DNA from: Prinia subflava
Taxonomy: Eukaryota > Chordata > Aves > Passeriformes > Cisticolidae
DNA: 64,000 nucleotides
NCBI RefSeq assembly: GCF_021018805.1
Contig: NC_086251.1
Location: 42,354,767 to 42,418,766 of the forward strand
Reading direction: 5' to 3'
The translations under genes and the position numbers were made by a program. The notes below the pieces were generated by a model, which saw only the letters and a program-made list of their open reading frames with translations, made no database searches and was not told the origin of the DNA. Every line of letters starts with the position of its first letter. The first letter of the stretch is position 1. Shown here piece by piece: positions 50,402 to 61,143 of this stretch.

Positions 50402-53246
50402 GTAAGCTGTGTTTTCTGACTTCAGTTACACAAAGGGTGTGTTACTTCAGTTACTGAGGGTGTGCATGAGAACAAGATCAAAATCCAGTATTCCCATAAG
50501 ACGCACCCCTGCCCTGTCAGTCTTCCCAATGCTAAATTCCAGTCCTCACAGTAGGAAAACTTTCTTCTCTGTTTCCTTCGAGTCTTTTTCACTCTTGTTT
50601 CATGTGCTTACTGGTGACTTCACTCCTTAAGCCTCCTGAAGATCTTGTATTCAGGTTTCAGAGTTTCTTTGGCTAAGTATGGTTTGTCTCCTGAGGCAGA
50701 AAATGCAGCTGCATGTAAGAAGTCTCAAACAAATTACTGGAAACTGTACCAAGTGTGAGCTTTAGTTATGGATATTTTTATTGCATGGGACAGACGACAG
50801 ACCATGAACCCCAGTTCTGTCTAGGTTCTTTTTTTTTAATGTGGTTGAATTTCCTTGATGGCTGTTTAAGAGTAAAGCCAACTAACGGGATAGTGTTAAA
50901 AGCAGCATGTCTCCAAGTTTATCCCTGATAAGGCAAGTCTGTAGGAGATTCATGTGAGATTCTCTGCATCTTGTACTCATACAGAATTGTGATTCAAAGA
51001 GTTATGATTGGAGATATGAGGCCCAAGTGATGCTCGTGTAGGCAGGCAAATTTTCTACGTTATAGATCACATGGAAAGGATTTACTGATGGAAGATATTT
51101 GAACTATATATTTCTCAAATACATAGGTTGTTCCATTAATTGTTGTTACCTTTGTTATGCTACTGCATAATAATGCCTCTATGCATATAATGCTGTTATG
51201 CTGCTGCAACTGTCAGAGTTAAGTACATGAGTGGTTTTACAGAAAAAGATAGGGCTAAGATCAGTTACAAAAACCCCTCACCTCCTTAGAGGGTGTTTTC
51301 TTATATTTAAACCAGTCTTTCTGTTAATATTTGGCCATTAGCACTGCATTTGGGCTAAACTGCATTCACAGTACATCCAAGAATTAACTGTAAACCATTA
51401 GCAGAGTCTTAGGGCTTTCAGTCCCTTCTTTACATCACCTCTCTTGGCACCATGGTGGTAGCATGTGTCTTAGAACTGGAAATTCAGATATTTTTGAATT
51501 TCTGCTATAAATATTTGAGCAACACCTTTCCCACTTAGTGCATTTTTAGATATTGATCATAGTAGCATGCCACTTATGAGGAAGAACATGAAATTTAGCT
51601 ACAATGCATAAAATAGGAGGTGTAATTGAGATTTGTAATTCATTCACTCTACAGAGGATTTTCTTTATTGCAGGAAGTTTTTGTTAACGACCAAAATTCT
51701 TCCTATATGGAGGAGATTTTTAGATTTTTACAGTACAAGATCTGTGATTGTTCATAAAACTTCTCACAGCCTGTAATTCAATGCATGCTGCCCTAAGCAG
51801 CAATAGTAATTAATTGCCAGTGGGCCTTAAAACAGCTGAAGCATCAACACTGCCATCCGTGCTGGGGGAACATGGGTGAAAATGTAACATTCATGGGCAT
51901 CAGCTATGCCAGTGTCAGCTCAGCAGTTCCCTCTTTTGACTACATGGGAATTGAAAATTCTTGAAAACGTCAGATAGAAGTTTTTCAGCCACAGCCTTGG
52001 GAATTGTTTTTGGCCAGTTGTTGTGTGATTAGTTTTTATACAAACATGATAAAAGAAAGCACTACCATAAATGCGTTGTTTCCTCACAAAATTGCATGTA
52101 TGTTTGCTCTTGGTCTCTATTTCATATTAGGTTTGACCAACTCTGTGATTCAGAGCTTTGTGGAGTTTGTCTCATGTCCATCTCATGGACTTGGCTCTCA
52201 GAAGAGAATCCAAAGCTAACCGTGACATAAAGAACAGGGTTCATATCGTGTACCTTTATATATGGATGGTGTTAGCTTTTATTCTTTTTATTGTCAGTGA
52301 AAAGAAATCAGTAGGTTAAAGGCATGTAAGCATTTTAATTTGGGAGAAATGAATATCAAGTCAGGCCTGAGATCCATAACTTGGCTGTGCTGTGATGTGC
52401 ATCGGTCTGAATTAGGGAGATACATTTATGAATTAATGTCTAGCATGGGAACTTGAGGTCATTATAAATATGTGTTAGAATCAGAGTGTATTTAAGGATA
52501 GCAAAACTTTGATGTAACAGTTCAGGACAGTATAAAAGATACATGCAAAGGTCCTAATCCTGAGTAACTTATTCTGTCTGTAAGTAGAAACCACAGACCC
52601 TTTGCTGGTTTAGTCGCAGTGTCTGTTTAGGCAAAACGAGGCTATAATGCGTGATGTTCCTTGGCAATGTGAGAAGCAGCTCACAAGGAATAAATATTTG
52701 AGACTGGATATGTGAAAAAAGTTGTACACATTGAAGTGCATTTGAGTCCAGAATATTTATGTGGTGTTACGTAGGAGCCTCATACTGCTCTGATATAAAT
52801 GCTTAATTTATATCAGGCAGCTGCATTAGTGCCCAGTGATTTTGCCTCCATGAACAAAAAGCATTACAGGCTACCAATGATACTTTTCATTTTCTTGGTC
52901 TGACACCCAAAAATTATTGCAAGTCCTGATTACATCTGGTCTGTCATCCTGACACTGTTGGAATGAGAAAGGTTGAGATGGAGACTGGGAAGGGAATCAA
53001 AGTGAGAGATGCTGCCATGCCACAGTGGTACTGCTGTGTAGTGACTGAGGAGCTGCCACAGGACGGGGGTGGGCAGCCAGGCTGGTGCATAAGGGTAGGA
53101 ATGAAGAGGAGCAGGCTAGATCTTCTGATGCGAGACAGCTACTAGCCCACTTTTCCAGTTTGCCCTCTCTCACTTTATTGTTTTCTTTCGCTTCTGTCCT
53201 GCTAAAAGAGGAGTGTAACTCCTGCAGCCCAAGATGTATGATAAGC

Positions 53247-53335
53247 GAGAGCTCATTGCTACTGGCAACAGCTTACACGCGGTGTTATCTCAGTGGGAGG
53301 GCAAGTTTCCCTGTGGTAACGTCAGGGGTTACCAC
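53247..53335 (-). mobile_element. Fragment of the same LTR type as 56.9-57.6 kb (antisense)
   Basis: The plus strand from 'gagagctcattgct' through 'gcaacagcttacac', 'gagggcaagtttccctgtgg' and 'ggggttacca' aligns closely with 57482-57572. It corresponds to the 5' end (start of U3) of that LTR read on the minus strand. Sequence to its left does not align with the rest of the LTR, so this is a truncated copy or a different LTR subfamily sharing the terminus. Confidence 0.75.
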
Positions 53336-56300
53336 TATCCAAAGTGATAGTGACGATCAGGAAAGTCACTCTTCATCACAAAGCAAAGCACATACTTAAT
53401 GTTAGTTAAAGTACTAAAAATAGGAAGGATGTACGTACAACTCAAAAAAGAGAAGAGATGATTAATTTATTGTTGATGATAAAGTCCACCTCCCACCTTC
53501 CAGGTATAGGATTTCTACATTTATAATGCTGTATTTCTCATAAATTTTATACTTTGTCATATGAAGGACATTATACATTTAAAAGGGACTAGAAAGGACA
53601 TTGATTGTGTTAGACATAAAAGAAGTCTGGGTTCCTTTTAATTGTGGTGAAACAATACGAATACATAGTATTCAGTATGTCACTTGTATCTAAAGCCTGG
53701 GAGTTTGTCTTGTCAGTGAAAGAACACCTCTATATTCAGCCAGCTACACTGGATGCAACACAGACTTTGGTTACAGTGGTCTGCTCATGCAGCACTTTTG
53801 TGCAGTTAGAGAAACCTTGCTGTAGTTGGAGTTTGACAAGGCACAGAACAGAGAACTGCTGCCAAGGCCTCAAATTCATTCTTACAATTCCTATATCTAA
53901 TAATTTTTTTGGTATTGGCACTGCTGTCAGCAGATAGAAGGTGTTAGCAGTCTGAAAGTGTCATGGTTTCTAATAGTAATGTCGTTTCTCCTTGAGTAAT
54001 TGAAATTTCATGGAAGAGGTGGGGCGAGACATGGAAAAGACCAGATTGTGCTTTCGTGGGCTCAGTGCCAGCTGTGAGGCTGAGGAAAGGCATCAGCAAA
54101 TGCTGGCAGTTACCTTGGTATGGTCCCCATTTCACATCTTCCACTAGAGACTGTGGTGACCAGGTAACACACTGTTATTTTTTAAATCCTTGCTTCTCAT
54201 CCTCTGTCACCTTTCCATAATGGTTCTCTACTAAGCAGTCTAACTCAGTGTGACTATGTTGCAAAGACAGTAAAAAAAGGAAAGAAATGGAGAAGAAGCT
54301 AATAGACTGGACACAATTCCTCCTGCAAGTGATGCTCTACCTGCCTTGCAATGTGGTAATGATCTCACCTGCCCCTGCTCCCTGAGCTCTCTTACACTGC
54401 TGTTAAATATGGTGAAGAGAAAGATTTAATCATGCCAGAAAGACTGCTAAACTGAAATTAGTTTTGGATAGCTCTTAAATGAATCACAGGCACAGTGAAG
54501 TGGATTTATGATGGAAGTTATAATTGCAAGTGCATACTGAGACTTCGTACTGAGTTTGCTAGTTTTGGGTTGTGGTGTGCTGGGCATTAGGGAAAAAACC
54601 CTCAAATCTCAGTGCTTGTACTCTTGGTAGTATTGAATCATTCTTGCATCCTGGAGTTTTAGAAAGAGTAGAGTACTAGAGAACAGTGTGTGCAGTGCAG
54701 CCTCTCTCTTCTGAAGTACCTTGTTTCAACAGGTCTGCTATTCTACTGGTTAGAAATAAAGGACCTAAAATATCTGAAATCCCATGGGAATGCTTCCCAA
54801 ATGCTTTCTGATCATCAGATGGAGGGCAACATTTGAGGTAATCGACAAAAAGATTCCTCCAGTGTAATGGATACCATGCTTCCTACTGTTGCTTGTCCAA
54901 ACTGAACCTAGGAGAAATTAGGGTGACTTGCAAGTCTTGTCAGCAAGGGCTGAAGGGCTGTTGCAGACAGGCAGAAGGGTGGGTAGTGTGGGTTAGTGCA
55001 CCAGTTGTGAAGGATCTTTGATAGGTCTTTTTAAGTACCTAATGTCTTCTTTACCCTTGGCCTTGTAATTTGTTAGTGTTTGACATCAGTTGCATCAGGT
55101 CATTGCAACTCCCTGTTAATTGCACTTAAGATGTTAGAGGCAGGAGCTGGTATCTGCCTCTGGAGCTCATGGAGGATGATGTACTTACTTAGCTGTGATT
55201 ACAAAGTACATTCTCCCAACCCTGGACTTTTCTGAAAAGGATCTCAAAGCCCTGGCATTAACCAAGCAGGAGGAGGGGAATGCATGTGGTATTCTAATTA
55301 GCTGTTCTTTCTAGCTACAGTGAAAATGCCTTGGGCTCAAAAAGATGCATGAGGTCTGTTTGGTGGATCTTGAAAACCCTCTGTACCCTTTCCTTCTACT
55401 GAAACACTGTGAGAGTGACAGCAGAGGACAAGAGCCCAGGAAGGACACAAAGCAAAAAACAACTGAAAATCATAATTTTAGGCCAATGAGAATCAAATGT
55501 TGTTGATCACTCACTTTTTAACATTTTCTCCTACTTAAATGATTTGACCACAGTTTGCTTGGATTGTATTTTTTTTTTTAAGAAGTATGTAATATTAGAA
55601 AAGCAGGTTAGTATGAGACTTCTGATACTTTAAAACTGAAATAAGACATTGAGGTTTAGATTTTAAACCTCTAAAGTAATTTGTTTACAACTGGACACAG
55701 CCCGAGTCCTTTCCAGGTAAAGAGGGGAAAAAAGAAGAGCTTGTTCCAGCCATCTCCTTTGCTGAGCTGCATCTACTGTTCATTGCAGAAAGGCAAATAT
55801 CCCATTCTGGTTCTTCTCCCAAGGACTGAAACCAGTGGTTGTTTCTGTTTGGGTTGGCTCATAAATGGGCAGATAACATCCTGAGCAAACCAGCCTTCTT
55901 TATTTTGTGGTAAACTCTGTGAGCAGCAACACATCTGCTGTTAACAATGGTGATGTTGAGCATAGGGCTGCACATTTTATTATCTGCCAAGTACCTTCGC
56001 AGCAGTATTTACTAAGAACAGTTTAATGACAACACACCTCTTCCCATTATGTATGCGATGAAGGGAGATGTTGTAAAACTACTGGTAATAAGAAATGCTA
56101 CAGAATCATTTACTACACAGGATAAGTGCTGCATACTTTGCTGTCTCAAGCACAGGTAGCAGCTTAGATTTCTTTTTAATTTTAGTGAAGATGTTTGATG
56201 ATAATCACATCTTTGAAGGTTTTTTTAAAGCAACTCAAAAGTGTTGATGTTTTTTGGACTGTCCAGATAGTCTGTGTATGCAGTGAAATGCTATATATAA

Positions 56301-56918
56301 CTGCTGAGAATTGATTTTTCCTATAGGACTGGTGGTTCCCAGGGGAGATGGACACATTAGGAGAAAAGTCTTTGCTGCAATGTTTTTAGTTCTTTTAATC
56401 TTGCTAGATCTTGAACAGTCAAAGACTTAAGAAAATTAAAAGATAAGAATAATTCTTATGATTTCATAATATAAAGTAACATGTTAGAAAATAGGTCTGT
56501 TCTAGATCTCATCTATTCACTGACTTACTAGTACCAGATAGATGCCTATTATACAGTTTCCCAAATTGTCTCCAAACTGCAGAAAAAAAATCCATCTGAA
56601 TTTAGCAAAAAATTTCATACAATCACTTCACACCCAATCTCAGTTAGTTTCTCACTAATTTTATGGTAAAATCTCAATTAAACATGATCTGAAGAATGTT
56701 AACTTTGTTAAGAGCCTTTTATGTGAGAAGTTAATTGTCTCACTTGCCATCAATCCGTTTGTCACACCTGTGGTTGATCCCTTTATGGCTGGCCCAGGCA
56801 GCTACTACCGTGGAAGATGCTGGTCACAGTCCTGCTCAAGAAACACTTGGCTTCATGTGGTTAGCTCCCTTGTATCTCTCCTTATAAACACTGACTGTCA
56901 GACCAGAAGGTTACTCTT

Positions 56919-57572
56919 TGTTGCGTAAGTGCTGGATTATTCTACTTATTAGGCTTTCATGGATCCTCCATGTCGCCGGCTGCCGCAGGCCCTTTCCATG
57001 TCCTCTTCGATGCCGCGACCTTCCCCAGGGAGACGGTCCAGAGCTGCACGTCTCGGGCTTCCGAGGGGCACAGGCACTCCTGTGATCTCGCTCTTTTGTG
57101 AGGGTTGCTAATAGCAACCAGACACCGGCTCTGGCAGCTCTTCCCAGCGATGTGGGAACAAGAGCAGGGAGGCAGGCGTCCAGTCTCAGCGATCCTTGAG
57201 TCAACAGGAACCGGCCACTGAATGACAAACAGGGTCTCAGGGTGTGGGATTATATAGGGTTCAGGGTAGGTGGGGCTAACTGGGACCAATCAGGGAAGGA
57301 ATTGGGAAAACAACCAATGGCGGAGAGGATCCAAAATGCACCAATCAGGGGCGGGAAAAACCAGGAAGTGAGGCACAAGCCAATGAGGGGTAACAAATTA
57401 ACATGGAGCTGCAAAGGCTCTTGGGGGAAAACAGTTTTGTCTACCCTGAGCTGGAGAAGTCTCTCAGGGAGACTTCCCAAGGGAGAGCTCATTGCTGTGG
57501 GCAACAGCTTACACATGGTGTTATTTCAGTAGGAGGGCAAGTTTCCCTGTGGTAACATTGGGAGTTACCACA
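56919..57572 (-). mobile_element. ERV LTR with CCAAT-rich promoter (antisense)
   Basis: On the minus strand this starts TGTGGTAACTCCC (right edge 57572) and plausibly ends ...GCAACA (left edge about 56919). A minus-strand TATATAA box is at 57250-57256. Upstream of it are CCAAT pentamers (plus-strand ccaat at 57286, 57314, 57341 and 57380, and attgg at 57301) and a GC box (ggggcggg at about 57347). Polyadenylation would rely on variant signals (AATAAT/AATAAG near 56936-56950), since no AATAAA is seen. The R/U5 part is CpG-rich. No retroviral genes adjoin it. The right edge is firmer than the left. Confidence 0.75.
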
Positions 57573-58689
57573 TCGCTATCTTATAACTTTTTCCTTATCT
57601 TCTATGGCGTAACTTCTTTCCCAATATTGACATAATTCCCAAGATGGTCATTAGATGTTGTGCTATCTCCAGTAAGAACAGTGAAGCCAAGGTGGGTTTG
57701 TAAGGGAGGAGACACAATATTAAAGAGCAATTTAAAAGTCTCTCACTTTTGTGGCTTTATATTGTGATATCCTCACCAGTCATTAAGACTTTTTTGTCCA
57801 TAGATACATACATTCAGTCAAAAGCTACTCTGAATGTATGTGCTTTCCAGGACAAGTAACCGCATTTGTTGCACTCTAATGTCTTTGTGATATCCTCAGT
57901 ACAGAAGAGTGTGCAATTAATTCTGCAGTTAGGGTGATTACATCTGCTTGGGAAAAGACCATTTCATGGTTTTATGCTGTTGAACTTTAACTTCAAAGAA
58001 TCTCATTGATGTGACAATCTCCAACAGCATCTGCCGAGCAGCTGGAAAATCTGAGACCATATAAAAACCAACTGATTGTCTCTCCTATATCGTAAAATTT
58101 TATAAGTATGATTTTTTTTATCCATGTGTTCCTCCTGTTTCTTCATCCTGATTCGATCATCATATGCTTTTGATATTTAAGACCACTCTTGACTTCCGTG
58201 CTGCTTGTGAATTTGTTATACTCCAGGTGCTCTTCACCGCATCTGAATATGTTAGTTGGTGGCACAGAAGAAGATAATAATTTCTGCTTTTTTCTCTAAA
58301 CTTCTATACTTCTGGCTGTTTATTGATGAGTGTAACTTTCATAAGGTCCTCCCAGTTCAAGAAGTATGATTACCCAAAACTCTATGACTTTGTGTACTGT
58401 CAACTTCTGTAAAGAATACTAGAACAACAGCAAAAAAAGATGTTGATGAGTAGGTAAGACTGTTTGATTAATGCTTATAAAACATACTTTTATTAGTATA
58501 GGCCTCCTCTACACGACCAATATAATAGTGATGTTTTTATTTCTCTCTTGGTTTATAAATGACAGTTCAGAACAATGGTTTCTCTTAATGTAAGCCACAA
58601 AATAACTCAAGGCACAAAATGTTGTTCAGATTGCTTTCAGACTGAAGGACAGCTTGTCATAGCAGGTCAGTTTTGCTTGAATGTCACAG

Positions 58690-59273
58690 TGTCATTGTTT
58701 AACCCCAGCCAGCAACCAAGCCCCAAGCAGCCACTTGCTCACTCCTCCACCAGCAGGATCAGGGAGATAACTGGAAGGCTGCAAAAAAGTGAGATAACTC
58801 ATGGTTTGAAATAAAGACAGTTTAACAGGAAAAACAAAAGCCATGCATATAAACAAAGAGAAACAAGGAATGCATTCACCACTTCCCATGGTGAGCAGGT
58901 GTTCAGCCATCTCCAGAGGAGCAGAGCCTCACGGTGTAACAGTGACTTGGGAAGGTAAGCACCATCACTCCAAATCTCTCCCCCTTCCCCCCACTTTCTA
59001 TACTGAGCATGATGTCACATGGCCTGGAGTATCCCTTTGGGCACTTGGGGCCACCTGTCCTGGCTGTGCCTCCTCTCCACTTCTTGTGCACACTCAGCTT
59101 CCTCACTGGTGTGTCAGTACAGGCAGCAGGAAAGGTCTTGGCTCTGTGTAAGCCCTGCCCAGCAACAACATCATCTCTGTGTGGTAAACACTGTTTTCGG
59201 CACAATTCCAAAGCACAGTCCCACACTACTCGCTGTGAAGAAAATTAACTCTACCCCAGCAAAAACCAGCACA
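58690..59273 (-). mobile_element. Solo ERV LTR, copy 2 (antisense)
   Basis: This unit of 584 bp begins tgtcattgtttaaccccag and ends aaaccagcaca, matching copy 1 at 32756-33336 throughout. Shared landmarks include 'gcaggtgttcagccatctcc', 'actgagcatgatgtcacatg' (copy 1 differs by one base), 'ggggccacctgtcctggctg' and 'tgtgaagaaaattaactct'. It has the same minus-strand orientation. A plus-strand AATAAA at 58810-58815 is also present. Flanks (cacag on the left, caggg on the right) give no clean target duplication. Confidence 0.88.
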
Positions 59274-59495
59274 CAGGGGAAAGCAGAATTTAGCAAAACT
59301 TGGATCATGTGAAGTGCTAATTCATCATGAAGGAGGGAAATACATTTTCACCTTTTATGATACCTTTCCCAGGTTACTCCCTGCAAGACACATGATGGTG
59401 TGTTATGACCCTCCTCCACAAAGACAAAAGTTACACAGGTTCTTGTTAATAGATCCTTTTGGGTGGATTACCCTGAATGGTCAGTGGTTGAAAAT

Positions 59496-59522
59496 ACACA
59501 CACACACACACATATATATATG
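59496..59522 (+). repeat. (CA)n(TA)n dinucleotide repeat
   Basis: About nine CA units followed by five TA units. This is a typical, likely polymorphic, dinucleotide microsatellite. Confidence 0.95.
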
Positions 59523-61111
59523 GTTTATTTTAGAATTATTTAGTTGCAAAGGAAAGCAAGTATGTAGCAGTTTTGGTTATTATTATCTATAGTAATATGG
59601 TGGCATGAAAGCATAAAAATATTACTTAAGAAAATGCATAGGGAAAAGAAAGCAAGAGAAAGAAAGGATAAGAGTAAAAAGATACATTATCACAAACTGT
59701 AGATTCTGGTTTTTGAACTGATGGTCTTGATCCTTCTTGATCTGCCTGGGGGGTGGGCAAGAAGTCCACAAATCATGAAGTCCAATGGGTTAAAATACAC
59801 TCTGACTTTGTGGGAATACTCAGGTACCTCCTCTGGGAGGAGGACATTTCAGTCCTCTGGTGCAAGGCCACAGAAATGAGTCTGGGGGTGCTTTGAGGGT
59901 CTTTGATGGTTTATGGCCCCTTCTCAGCTGCCTGTGACATCGATAGGCCTAAGTGTGAATGTGACCCTCCCCTGGAGGAGGGGGCTGTGATGTGTGAGGG
60001 AGGGCAGTTTGGCATGATAAAAGACACCATCCTGTCTCCACAAAGTCTGCCTCTGATCAGCCTCAAGACCTGGTTTGCAGCCACCAGGCAGTGATAGTTC
60101 AACCCGTCTGTCTTAGACAGACTAGCCATTACACACCCAAAAGCTCCTCTCCCTCCTCTGGGGGTGCAGACCTGCCTCAGCAAAGCACCTTGGTGCCTTC
60201 CCAAATGGGCAAATGTTTTGAGTCAGTAATCATTAATAGTCAAGTCTCACAGCATGTCACATGGATGTCCAGAATGAACTTACTATGAATCTGCATCACA
60301 TCTGTTGTGCTTTGTCAGGTGTCCAGAAACAAACTGATGACACTAGGTTCAAGAATTGCTTCAAACTACCTCTATCTTTGAGTCTCTTATAGTTTAGTGG
60401 CTGATCTCAGTCCCTGTGGCTTCATACCCCACTTCCTTTCCATGCCCTCCAATCAGACCATTTTGTGTTTCTGCTGAGACTGCCAATTGTCCTTACAATT
60501 AAAGGGAATATCTTGATGGAAGAAGCCAGGATGAAGTAGATTAATTTGTCATGAAAAATTATTTCCAATATTTAAAATTGCTATATAGACCTTAGAGATG
60601 TTATCTGTGAAATTAGCTTTTTCCATCTCCCTGCTTTGCCTAGTCAAAGCCATCATGCTGAAAGGCAGGCAGTGGCACAGTGCATTTTCTGTCTCATTTC
60701 TTTTCCTCTATTCATCTCAGGGGGAGAGGAAAGACTTGGCATTCATGATGCTCCCTTAATGGACTCTTTCTGCATGTGGAGATAGGCAGTCGTCCCTCGG
60801 ACACTTTGATTGATTGGATGAGGCTATTGTGTGATATGGAAAGGATATGCAGAAGCACAGCCATCACCACAAGCGTGGAAAGATCTCATTTGGTGGTGTA
60901 TATTGGCTCTCCCCAGTCTGCTTGGTTTGTCTGTCTTTTCTCAAATGCAGTTATCTCACAGGGTGGTCCTGGTGAATCCATTGCCACTAGGTACCAGGCT
61001 ACAGGGCATAGCGCTCCAGAGGGAAACCCTTCTCACTCCCACTGCTAAGGCATCTGAAAACATGTAAAGGAAAGATAATATTCATCATTTTTATTTTATT
61101 TCTTACTAGCA

Positions 61112-61116
<5 letters not shown>

Positions 61117-61143
<27 letters not shown>
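61117..61143 (+). repeat. 27-nt poly(T) run
   Basis: An uninterrupted T run. Other T runs of 16 or more occur near 39126-39142, 40635-40650 and 62298-62315, and an A-run near 12081-12098. None is attached to a recognisable retrocopy. Confidence 0.9.

Noticed and set aside
53336..56918. Possible provirus interior between the two related LTR pieces
   Set aside because: I found no reverse transcriptase, integrase, gag or env motif on either strand and no clear primer-binding site. The idea is kept only as a low-weight finding about the LTR pair.
59699..60210. GC-richer segment with short open frames on both strands
   Set aside because: It has no recognisable domain, splice framing or repeat family. 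It may be an unknown repeat, but I cannot support a feature.
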